DNA from: Oscillospiraceae bacterium
Lineage (GTDB): Bacteria; Bacillota; Clostridia; Oscillospirales; Oscillospiraceae
Assembly: GCA_016296635.1 (NCBI GenBank)
Contig: JAEDIZ010000091.1
Span: forward strand, 1 to 8,361
DNA: 8,361 nt
Direction: 5' to 3'
Shown: one piece after another, positions 1-5,486 of the stretch
Layout: each line of letters opens with the position of its first letter
Position numbering within the stretch: the first letter of the stretch is position 1
The notes under the pieces: generated by a model
Told to the model about the DNA's origin: nothing
Seen by the model: only the letters and a program-made list of their open reading frames with translations
The model's database searches: none
Made by a program: the position numbers and the translations under genes

Positions 1-95
1 CCCTTCACAATGCTCGCACCTTTAAGTTACTGTCCTTAAGGGTACGATGCATTTGATGCTGTTCTTTTTTTCGGTATGTGTATATGAGAGAATCC
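1..95. other. Left-edge intergenic stretch, no supported gene
   Basis: No gene, tRNA or known RNA could be recognised here. The visible elements are a seven-T run at 65-71 preceded by a weak GCAT/ATGC mini-hairpin (49-59) on the plus strand, and a 15-codon open frame on the minus strand (5-52) without a ribosome binding site. A plus-strand transcript entering from the left could end at the T run, but the hairpin is too short to call it a terminator. Confidence 0.4.
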
Positions 96-129
96 GAAAG
101 CCCCCATTCTTTTCAGAACGGAGGCTTTC
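96..129 (-). terminator. Hairpin after obgE, probable (possibly bidirectional) terminator
   Basis: The arms GAAAGCC..CATTCT (96-110) and AGAACGG..GGCTTTC (115-129) form a stem of about 15 positions with two mismatches around a TTTC loop. It lies 6 nt past the obgE stop codon, where an operon end is expected. In the minus-strand transcript the hairpin is followed only by a pyrimidine-rich stretch, not a clean U tract; the plus-strand side (130-139) is T-rich, so it may also serve a convergent transcript from the left. Confidence 0.6.
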
Positions 130-134
130 CTTGT

Positions 135-1409
135 TTATTTCGTGTACTCAAACTCGAAATCGTAAATACTGACGGTATCGCCGTCCTGAATGCCCATTTC
201 CTCGAGTCTGTCGAACAGACCGGACTTGCGCAGCTGACGGTCAAAATACATCCGGGATTCATAATCGCCGAAGTTGATATCGTTCAGCAGCTTCATGATC
301 CACGGGCCGGAAACCAGCCACAGATCCTCATGCTGCTCGATGGTCAGTTCGTTGGCATCGCCCGCCTCTGCCAGCGGCTTCACATACTCCGGTTCATATA
401 CAATGACCGGCGGCAGATTGGCAAGCTTGCCTGCGATGGTCTTCATCAGATCGCGGGTTCCCTTTGTGGTTGCAGCGGAAATTTCATAGAACTCATATCC
501 CTGCTCCATCACATAAGCACGCAGCCGTTCGAGATTATCGCTGTCCGGCGGCAAAAGATCGATCTTGTTGGCAGCCACGATCATGGGCCGGGATGCCAGT
601 TCCTCGGAGTACTGCTTGAGTTCCTCATTGATCTTGATGAAATCGTCAATGGGATCGCGGTCTTCGCTGCCAGACACATCTACAATATGCACCAGCAGAC
701 GGCAGCGGTCAATATGACGCAGGAAGTCGTGGCCAAGGCCTACGCCTTCTGCTGCACCCTCAATGATGCCGGGAATATCCGCCATAACAAAGGACACGCC
801 GTCATCCACATAGATCACACCGAGATTCGGGAACAGCGTTGTGAAATGGTAGTTCGCGATCTTGGGATGAGCATTGGAAGTCACGGAGAGCAGCGTGGAC
901 TTGCCGACATTCGGGAAACCGACCAGACCGACATCCGCCAGCAGCTTCAGTTCCAAGATAACCTCATGCTCCTCGCCGGGCGTGCCTGCCTTCGCAAAGC
1001 GCGGCACCTGTCTGGTAGGCGTAGCAAAATGCTGGTTGCCCCAGCCGCCGCGGCCGCCTTTGCAGAGTACAAAATCCTCTGCCTCGGACATATCCTTGAT
1101 GATTTCGTTGGTTTCGGCATCGCGCACCACCGTACCGCGAGGCACCTTGATGATGGCGTTTTCGCCGTTTCTGCCGTGGCAGCGGTTGCCGCCGCCGTCA
1201 TTGCCGTTGGGGGCGGTATATTTGCGCTTATAGCGGAAATCCATCAGCGTGGAAAGATTATCGTCCACACGCAGAACGATGGAGCCGCCGTTGCCGCCGT
1301 CACCGCCGTCCGGGCCGCCGGCTGCCACAAACTTTTCGCGGTGAAATGCGATGGCGCCGTTGCCGCCGCTGCCGGCCTTGACATAGATTTTTACTTTATC
1401 AATAAACAC
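135..1409 (-). CDS. obgE: Obg family GTPase (ribosome assembly / stress GTPase)
   Basis: Obg/CgtA is an essential GTPase that binds the 50S subunit late in assembly and links growth to GTP/(p)ppGpp levels. The 424-residue product has the full Obg layout: a glycine-rich Obg fold (residues 1-156, many GGxGG turns such as GGPDGGDGG), the G domain with P-loop GFPNVGKST (164-172), switch region TT (190-191), G3 DIPG (211-214), G4 NKID (281-284) and G5 SAA, and a C-terminal OCT domain (about 345-424) ending in an acidic tail. Length matches B. subtilis Obg. I chose the GTG at 1407-1409 because it gives the canonical FIDKVKIYVKAG start and sits 7 nt after GGGAGG; a longer frame from 1478 would read through the upstream terminator hairpin. 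It follows rpmA as in many bacteria but is separated by a strong hairpin, so its expression probably depends on read-through or a promoter I cannot see. Confidence 0.97.
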   Translation of the reverse strand: MFIDKVKIYVKAGSGGNGAIAFHREKFVAAGGPDGGDGGNGGSIVLRVDDNLSTLMDFRYKRKYTAPNGNDGGGNRCHGRNGENAIIKVPRGTVVRDAETNEIIKDMSEAEDFVLCKGGRGGWGNQHFATPTRQVPRFAKAGTPGEEHEVILELKLLADVGLVGFPNVGKSTLLSVTSNAHPKIANYHFTTLFPNLGVIYVDDGVSFVMADIPGIIEGAAEGVGLGHDFLRHIDRCRLLVHIVDVSGSEDRDPIDDFIKINEELKQYSEELASRPMIVAANKIDLLPPDSDNLERLRAYVMEQGYEFYEISAATTKGTRDLMKTIAGKLANLPPVIVYEPEYVKPLAEAGDANELTIEQHEDLWLVSGPWIMKLLNDINFGDYESRMYFDRQLRKSGLFDRLEEMGIQDGDTVSIYDFEFEYTK

Positions 1410-1416
1410 GGGAATT

Positions 1417-1425
1417 CCTCCCTTC
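1417..1425 (-). promoter_or_regulatory. obgE ribosome binding site that fixes the GTG start
   Basis: The minus strand reads GAAGGGAGG, then 7 nt (AATTCCC), then GTG. No in-frame ATG with a ribosome binding site exists nearby, so this site decides the non-ATG start. Confidence 0.85.
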
Positions 1426-1437
1426 AAACTCTCTGAT

Positions 1438-1469
1438 AAAAAAACCCCGAACGGTCGTTCGGGGTTTTT
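1438..1469 (-). terminator. Intrinsic terminator between rpmA and obgE
   Basis: A perfect 8-bp G+C-rich stem CCCCGAAC/GTTCGGGG with a 4-nt loop (1445-1464) is flanked by A and T runs. On the minus strand it is followed by seven T (1444-1438), a textbook Rho-independent terminator for the rplU-prp-rpmA transcript; the five T at 1465-1469 would let it act on the plus strand too. It begins 10 nt after the rpmA stop and ends about 13 nt before the obgE ribosome binding site, so it likely tunes obgE relative to the ribosomal genes. Confidence 0.88.
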
Positions 1470-1478
1470 AACAAACAA

Positions 1479-1757
1479 TTAGTCTGCGTAAACAGAGCAC
1501 ATCTTACGATCCTTGCCCATGCGTTCGAACTTGACTTTGCCGTCGATCTTTGCGAACAGCGTATCGTCTTTGCCGATGCCGACATTGTTGCCCGGATGGA
1601 TGTGTGTACCTCTCTGGCGAACGAGAATGTTGCCAGCCAGAACGAACTGACCGTCTGCGCGCTTGACACCCAGTCTCTTGGACTCGGAGTCACGACCGTT
1701 CTTAGTGGAGCCGCCGCCTTTCTTATGCGCGAAGAACTGGAAACTCATATTAAGCAT
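1479..1757 (-). CDS. rpmA: 50S ribosomal protein L27 with Prp-cleavable N-terminus
   Basis: L27 is a 50S protein whose N-terminus reaches the peptidyl transferase centre. The 92-residue product carries the family core HKKGGGSTKNGRDSESKRLG, then GQFVLAGNILVRQRGT and HPGNNVGIGKDDTLFA. Its first nine residues, MLNMSFQFF, are the Firmicutes-specific extension that the Prp protease removes after the second Phe, exposing Ala10 as the mature N-terminus; this is established for S. aureus and B. subtilis L27. The start at 1757 is set by GGAGGTG (1765-1771) 7 nt upstream. That site overlaps the last codons of prp, and the stop of prp is only 4 nt from the rpmA ATG, so the two genes are tightly coupled. 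A longer frame to 1811 would overlap prp and add no family-like sequence. Confidence 0.97.
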   Translation of the reverse strand: MLNMSFQFFAHKKGGGSTKNGRDSESKRLGVKRADGQFVLAGNILVRQRGTHIHPGNNVGIGKDDTLFAKIDGKVKFERMGKDRKMCSVYAD

Positions 1758-1761
1758 CTTG

Positions 1762-2085
1762 TTACACCTCCATAACTTCGATAAAATCAGGATAATCATC
1801 CCGCAATGCACACAGTGTGAGCATCATGCCCGTGAGGACAGCCTGAACGGCTTCTTCATCCTCGCAGGTAGCGGGAAGGGTCAAGGTGATACGGGCCTGC
1901 TCTTCATTCACCTTGGTTTTGGCGTGTTCGCCCAAAACATCGTTGATGGTTGTTTCGGCAAAACGCACGGCTGTGGAAACCGCAGCACACACAATGTCGC
2001 TGCCCTCTTCCGCGTAGCCGCTATGGCCCGAACAGCAGAAGCCATTGATTCTGCCGTCTTGATTGAAGAATTCGACTCTTGTCAT
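1762..2085 (-). CDS. prp: Ribosomal-processing cysteine protease Prp (YsxB family)
   Basis: Prp cleaves the N-terminal extension of L27, a step needed for functional 50S subunits in Firmicutes. The 107-residue product shows the family signature GHSGYAEEGSDIVCAAVS; His21 and Cys33 match the catalytic His/Cys pair, spaced 12 residues apart as in the family. The length is typical (about 105-110 residues). It lies between rplU and rpmA, its usual place, next to its own substrate gene, which carries the matching FF cleavage site. The stop of rplU is 3 nt from this ATG, and no GGAGG-like site precedes it (the upstream bases read CTCTGTAAGTT), so translation is probably coupled to rplU, giving less protease than ribosomal protein. 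That last point is inference. Confidence 0.94.
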   Translation of the reverse strand: MTRVEFFNQDGRINGFCCSGHSGYAEEGSDIVCAAVSTAVRFAETTINDVLGEHAKTKVNEEQARITLTLPATCEDEEAVQAVLTGMMLTLCALRDDYPDFIEVMEV

Positions 2086-2088
2086 AAC

Positions 2089-2400
2089 TTACAGAGCGAT
2101 CTTTTCAATCTGCACCTTGGTATAAGGCTGTCTGTGGCCGCGGAGGGACTTGGAGTCCTTCTTGGAACGGTACTTGAAGACACGGATCTTCTTGCCCTTG
2201 CCATTCTTCAGGACCTTGGCCTCAACAGCTGCACCGGCAACAGTCGGGGTACCGAACTTGGAGTTCTCACCATCAACAACTGCCAGAACCTGCTCGAAAC
2301 GGACGGTTTCTTCAGCCTCAGCATTCAGCTTCTCGATGTAAATAACATCACCTTCGCTGACATTGTACTGCTTACCACCGGTAACGATAATAGCCTGCAT
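2089..2400 (-). CDS. rplU: 50S ribosomal protein L21
   Basis: L21 binds 23S rRNA in the 50S subunit. The 103-residue product starts MQAIIVTGGKQY, the usual L21 opening, has the central IEKL..VLAVVDG segment and ends with the basic KIRVFKYRSKK.SKSLRGHRQPYTKVQI signature, including the conserved GHRQPYT loop. I chose the ATG at 2400: the in-frame GTG at 2412 lies inside the ribosome binding region AGGTAGGTG, which is 9 nt before the ATG. It is the first gene of a ribosomal operon with prp and rpmA, driven by a perfect-consensus promoter and preceded by a structured leader. Identification is certain at family level. Confidence 0.97.
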   Translation of the reverse strand: MQAIIVTGGKQYNVSEGDVIYIEKLNAEAEETVRFEQVLAVVDGENSKFGTPTVAGAAVEAKVLKNGKGKKIRVFKYRSKKDSKSLRGHRQPYTKVQIEKIAL

Positions 2401-2481
2401 ATTCGTTTGCACCTACCTTTTTTGTAGTCTCGCTCTGGAGGCGTGCGCTGCGCGCAGCTTCCCCTGCCTCTTCGATGCGGC
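2401..2481 (-). promoter_or_regulatory. Probable L21-type ribosomal leader RNA in the rplU 5' UTR
   Basis: The predicted transcript leader is about 80 nt. It can fold into an outer stem GAGGC/GCCTC (2466-2470 with 2438-2442) enclosing a self-complementary 12-mer, GCTGCGCGCAGC (2447-2458). Further down, CTAC and GTAG flank an A-rich loop directly over the ribosome binding region. Firmicutes rplU genes are known to carry an L21 leader (an Rfam family) thought to mediate autoregulation by the protein. I assign it from position and structure; a covariance-model match was not run. Confidence 0.62.
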
Positions 2482-2487
2482 TTGTAA

Positions 2488-2516
2488 ATTATAGCATTCG
2501 AGCAGCAGCTTGTCAA
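2488..2516 (-). promoter_or_regulatory. Consensus SigA promoter of the rplU-prp-rpmA operon
   Basis: The -35 box TTGACA (2511-2516) and -10 box TATAAT (2488-2493) both match consensus perfectly with a 17-bp spacer. Transcription should start near 2481. A/T-rich sequence upstream of the -35 box (about 2517-2552) could act as an UP element. This fits a very highly expressed ribosomal operon. Confidence 0.93.
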
Positions 2517-2573
2517 ATACTTTTTCACAAATAAATCAACATTTTTCAGAAGAATTCTACCGATTTTCCGCAC

Positions 2574-2999
2574 TCAGTCCATGCGTCGGACATTCCTGCA
2601 GATCCCGTCCAGCGCATACTCCGCGCTTTGGCTTTCGTTTCTGGAAAGGTCACCCAAAGAGAGCATTCCGACCAGTTTTCCGTCCTCCAAAACCGGTAAT
2701 CTTCTGACCTGCTCATCGGCCATCTTTGCAGCAGCCGACGCCGCATCCTGCCGGGAAGATACGCCGATCACCCGGTTCGACATGACCTGCCGCACCGCCA
2801 CCTGATGGGGTGTTCTGCCGAGCGCCATGCATCTGAGAACCAGATCGCGGTCTGTCACTACGCCGACCACCAGCCCGTCAGACCTTTTTACGGGCAGCAT
2901 TCCCACATTGTATCTGGCCATCAACCGCGCGGCCACTTCTGCCGATTCCTCCGGGGAAACGGAAACCACATTCGTCGTCATACAATCACAGACTTTCAT
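2574..2999 (-). CDS. Small protein of two CBS domains (YhcV-like)
   Basis: The 141-residue product is almost entirely a tandem CBS pair (Bateman module). CBS1 spans about residues 7-62, with MTTNVVSVSPEESAEVAARLM and GVVTDRDLVLR; CBS2 about 73-125, with VMSNRVIGVSSRQDAASAAAKM and VGMLSLGDLSRN. The TDRD and LGDL turns are the usual positions contacting the ribose/phosphate of adenine nucleotides. The style resembles B. subtilis YhcV and related stand-alone CBS proteins, whose partners are mostly unknown, so no specific function is given. The ATG at 2999 is chosen because GGGAGGA lies 3 nt upstream (3003-3009); an in-frame ATG at 3011 overlaps that site. The gene begins just after the nfnB terminator, has no clear promoter of its own and no obvious terminator before the rplU promoter. 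Cytoplasmic; no membrane segment. Confidence 0.88.
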   Translation of the reverse strand: MKVCDCMTTNVVSVSPEESAEVAARLMARYNVGMLPVKRSDGLVVGVVTDRDLVLRCMALGRTPHQVAVRQVMSNRVIGVSSRQDAASAAAKMADEQVRRLPVLEDGKLVGMLSLGDLSRNESQSAEYALDGICRNVRRMD

Positions 3000-3009
3000 A
3001 CTTCCTCCC

Positions 3010-3043
3010 ATAAAAGAAGCTCCGGCAGAAACTCTGCCGGAGC
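3010..3043 (-). terminator. Intrinsic terminator after nfnB
   Basis: A perfect 11-bp stem GCTCCGGCAGA/TCTGCCGGAGC with a 3-nt loop (3019-3043) is followed on the minus strand by TTCTTTTAT (3018-3010). It is a strong Rho-independent terminator for the nfnAB operon. The T tract abuts the ribosome binding site of the CBS gene, so any CBS expression from the nfn promoter must read through it. Confidence 0.9.
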
Positions 3044-3088
3044 CGAATTCTTATGGAAAGTATGTCCGAACCGAACGGTTTCTAAACC

Positions 3089-4477
3089 TTACTTCGTGGC
3101 CTGCAGCTTGGCATCGATGGCAGCAGCTGCCTTCTTGCCTGCGCCCATGGCGAGGATAACGGTTGCAGCACCGGTAACGGCATCGCCGCCGGCAAAGACA
3201 TTTTCACGGGTGGACATTTCGTTTTCGTCAACGATGATGCCGCCCTTCTTGTTGGTCTCGAGGCCCGGAGTGGTGGAGCGGATCAGCGGGTTCGGGCTGG
3301 TGCCGAGGGACATGATGACCGTATCGACATCCAGAACGAATTCGGAGCCTTCCACAGCGATGGGACGGCGGCGGCCGGAAGCATCGGGCTCACCCAGTTC
3401 CATCTTGATGCACTTCATGCCGTTCACGCGGCCGTTCTCGTCGCCGAGAATCTCGACAGGATTGGTAAGGGTCATGAAGATAATGCCCTCTTCCTTGGCG
3501 TGATGCTGCTCTTCCAGTCTTGCCGGCATTTCAGCTTCGCCGCGGCGATAGACGATGTAAACCTTTTCTGCACCCATGCGCTTTGCGCAGCGGGCTGCGT
3601 CCATTGCAACATTGCCGCCACCGACGATGGCAGCTGCCTTGCTGACAAGGATGGGGGTATCAGACTCTTCGTTGTATGCCTTCATCAGGTTGATACGAGT
3701 CAGATATTCGTTTGCGGAGCAGACACCCTTGAGTGCCTCGCCGGGGATATGCATGAACATGGGCAGGCCTGCGCCGGAACCGACAAACACGGCCTTATAG
3801 CCCATCTCGAACAGCTCGTCAATGGACAGGACCTTGCCGATGACCATGTTGGTCATGACCTCAACGCCCTGTGCCTTCAGCTTTTCGACCTCGTTTGCAA
3901 CGATGGCTTTCGGGAGTCTGAACTCGGGGATACCGTAAACCAGAACGCCGCCTGCGGTATGCAGCGCCTCGAAAATAGAAACAGCGTAGCCCTTCTTGGC
4001 AAGCTCGCTGGCGCAGGTCAGGCCGGAAGGGCCAGAACCGACAACTGCGACCTTCATGCCGTTGGACGCTGCCTTTTCGGGCATTGCGTTCACATTCTCA
4101 CGATACCAGTCGGCAACGAAGCGTTCCAGTCTGCCGATGGCGACCGGCTCGCCCTTCACGCCGCGCACGCACTTGGACTCACACTGGGTCTCCTGCGGGC
4201 AGACACGGCCGGACAGTGCCGGCAGAGCGTTGGTGGAGGTGATGATTTCATAAGCAGCGGCGAAATCGCCTTCTGCAACTTTTGCGATGAATTCGGGAAT
4301 ACGGACATTGACCGGGCAGCCCTGGACGCACTGCGGCTTCTTGCAGTTCAGGCAACGCTTGGCCTCTTCCATAGCCATCTCTTTGGTGTAGCCCAAAGTG
4401 ACTTCCTTAAAATTCTTATTACGGACATTGGGGTCCTGCTCCGGCATCGGAGTCTTTGTCATTACCATATTAGCCAT
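3089..4477 (-). CDS. nfnB: NfnB, large subunit of NADH-dependent ferredoxin:NADP+ oxidoreductase
   Basis: With NfnA it forms the flavin-based electron-bifurcating transhydrogenase, which couples NADPH to NAD+ and ferredoxin (reversibly); NfnB holds the bifurcating FAD, the NADPH site and two [4Fe-4S] clusters. The 462-residue protein has the GltD-like layout. The N-terminal cluster domain has Cys42, 45, 50, 54 (CLNCKKPQCVQGC) and Cys93, 99, 103. By eye, Glu118 aligns with the Gln ligand of dihydropyrimidine dehydrogenase and would be the eighth ligand. An FAD Rossmann motif VVGSGPSG (145-152) follows, then an NADPH Rossmann motif IVGGGNVAMD (284-293) and a C-terminal GGDAVTGAATVILAMGAGKKAA flavin segment. 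The ATG at 4477 follows GGGAGGG by 7 nt; a frame to 4531 overlaps nfnA. Alone it could be called glutamate synthase small subunit, but no large glutamate synthase gene is present and the nfnA neighbour decides for Nfn. Confidence 0.9.
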   Translation of the reverse strand: MANMVMTKTPMPEQDPNVRNKNFKEVTLGYTKEMAMEEAKRCLNCKKPQCVQGCPVNVRIPEFIAKVAEGDFAAAYEIITSTNALPALSGRVCPQETQCESKCVRGVKGEPVAIGRLERFVADWYRENVNAMPEKAASNGMKVAVVGSGPSGLTCASELAKKGYAVSIFEALHTAGGVLVYGIPEFRLPKAIVANEVEKLKAQGVEVMTNMVIGKVLSIDELFEMGYKAVFVGSGAGLPMFMHIPGEALKGVCSANEYLTRINLMKAYNEESDTPILVSKAAAIVGGGNVAMDAARCAKRMGAEKVYIVYRRGEAEMPARLEEQHHAKEEGIIFMTLTNPVEILGDENGRVNGMKCIKMELGEPDASGRRRPIAVEGSEFVLDVDTVIMSLGTSPNPLIRSTTPGLETNKKGGIIVDENEMSTRENVFAGGDAVTGAATVILAMGAGKKAAAAIDAKLQATK

Positions 4478-4491
4478 TTTCGCGCCCTCCC

Positions 4492-5346
4492 TTACTTGAT
4501 CAGATCTTCTGCAAGCTTCTGCATACGGCACTTGTGGGTCTCGCGGGTCTGCGCTTCGCGCTCACGATAGGTGCTGTTTCTGTTCATCAACTCTGCATAG
4601 TCCACCAGATGGCCGTCAAATTCGGGGCCGTCCACGCATGCGAACTTGACCTCGCCGCCGACAGTCACGCGGCAGCCGCCGCACATGCCGGTGCCGTCGA
4701 CCATAATGGGGTTCAGAGAAACGATGGTCTTGACGCCGAAAGGCTCGGTGGTCTTGCAGACAAACTTCATCATGGGGATGGGGCCGATGGCCAGCACTTC
4801 GTCATACTGCGTGCCTGCCTCGAGCAGAGCCTGCAGCTTCACGGTGCCGAAGCCCTTTTCGCCGTAGGAGCCGTCATCGGTCATGAGATAGAGGTTATCG
4901 GCGCAGGCGCGGAACTCCTCTTCCAGGATGACGATATCCTTGGTGCGGAAGCCAATGATGACATCGACAACTGCGCCGGCTTCCTTGAATGCTCTTGCTG
5001 CGGGCAGCGCGATCGCGCAGCCGACGCCGCCGCCGACAACGCAGACATGCTTCTTGCCCTCGACCTCGGTGGGCTTACCCAGCGGGCCGACGAAGTCCTG
5101 AATATAATCGCCCTCATTCATAGCGCCCAGCATTTCGGTAGAAAGGCCGACCTTCTGGAAGATGATGGCGACAGTGCCCTTTTCGCGGTCATAACCTGCG
5201 ATGGTGAGCGGCACACGCTCGGACTTGTCATCTACGCGGAAGATGATGAACTGACCGGCCTTTGCCTTGCGGGCAACGAACGGAGCTTCAATCTCCATGT
5301 AGGTAACTGCTGCATTCAGTTCCTTTTTGCACACGATTTTGTACAT
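4492..5346 (-). CDS. nfnA: NfnA, small FAD/NAD-binding subunit of the Nfn transhydrogenase
   Basis: NfnA takes electrons from or to NADH through its FAD and a [2Fe-2S] cluster and passes them to NfnB. The 284-residue protein matches the ferredoxin-NADP reductase/dihydroorotate dehydrogenase electron-transfer family. It has an N-terminal FAD beta-barrel with ERVPLTIA (Arg44), a nucleotide-binding segment VCVVGGGVGCAIALP from about 101, and a C-terminal cluster loop D-GTGM-C-GG-C (Asp217, Cys222, Cys225) plus Cys237. An Asp plus three Cys ligand set is known for this family (Pyrococcus sulfide dehydrogenase and Thermotoga NfnA). The start at 5346 gives the usual MYKI opening; an ATG at 5358 lies directly against the AAGGG site with no spacing, so it is less likely, though the chosen start has a rather long spacing of about 12 nt. 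The gene is first in the operon and its stop is 14 nt from nfnB. The protein is also often annotated as sulfide dehydrogenase beta subunit. Confidence 0.9.
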   Translation of the reverse strand: MYKIVCKKELNAAVTYMEIEAPFVARKAKAGQFIIFRVDDKSERVPLTIAGYDREKGTVAIIFQKVGLSTEMLGAMNEGDYIQDFVGPLGKPTEVEGKKHVCVVGGGVGCAIALPAARAFKEAGAVVDVIIGFRTKDIVILEEEFRACADNLYLMTDDGSYGEKGFGTVKLQALLEAGTQYDEVLAIGPIPMMKFVCKTTEPFGVKTIVSLNPIMVDGTGMCGGCRVTVGGEVKFACVDGPEFDGHLVDYAELMNRNSTYREREAQTRETHKCRMQKLAEDLIK

Positions 5347-5361
5347 TGCTTTTCTCATCCC

Positions 5362-5382
5362 TTCAAATCATTATCATTTGAA
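5362..5382 (-). repeat. 21-bp palindrome in the nfnA leader, candidate operator or mRNA hairpin
   Basis: Perfect 7-nt arms TTCAAAT and ATTTGAA flank GATAATG; 18 of 21 positions are symmetric. The centre can be read as a 7-1-7 site, AAATGAT-A-ATGATTT, and contains TGATAAT followed by GATT, reminiscent of one half of Fur-family boxes. It lies downstream of the predicted start point and just before the AAGGG ribosome binding site, so it could bind a repressor or fold in the mRNA. Which regulator, if any, cannot be told from sequence. Confidence 0.55.
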
Positions 5383-5404
5383 TTGTTTTTCACTTTGCTG
5401 TTCG

Positions 5405-5433
5405 ATTATATCATACACTACATACAAACGCAA
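5405..5433 (-). promoter_or_regulatory. Extended -10 promoter of nfnAB
   Basis: The -10 box is a perfect TATAAT (5405-5410) with the extended motif TG one base upstream (5412-5413). With a 17-bp spacer the -35 position reads TTGCGT (5428-5433), matching only the TTG of consensus; the extended -10 can compensate. Upstream sequence to 5480 is A/T-rich. The predicted start is near 5398, giving a leader of about 50 nt that includes the palindrome. Confidence 0.8.
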
Positions 5434-5486
5434 ACGAATCATATAGGAAAAAGTAAAATAATATCGATTTATTTTTGGTAATCTGC

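Noticed and set aside
78..1436. 452-codon plus-strand frame antisense to obgE
   Set aside because: It is the shadow of a strongly supported gene; its alanine/glycine-poor, histidine-rich translation resembles no family and it has no ribosome binding site.
2089..2412. GTG start of rplU at 2412
   Set aside because: The GTG lies within the AGGTAGGTG ribosome binding region; the ATG at 2400 gives the usual L21 N-terminus.
1663..2427. 254-codon plus-strand frame across rpmA, prp and rplU
   Set aside because: It crosses three real minus-strand genes in antisense and mirrors their reading frames.
3089..4477. Glutamate synthase small subunit (GltD) as the function
   Set aside because: Sequence alone fits, but the adjacent nfnA-type partner and absence of a large glutamate synthase gene make NfnB the better call.
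3500..4570. 356-codon plus-strand frame antisense to nfnB
   Set aside because: Antisense shadow; cysteine and histidine richness comes from reversed codons of the real gene.
4534..5481. 315-codon plus-strand frame antisense to nfnA
   Set aside because: Shadow of nfnA that also runs through the nfnA promoter.
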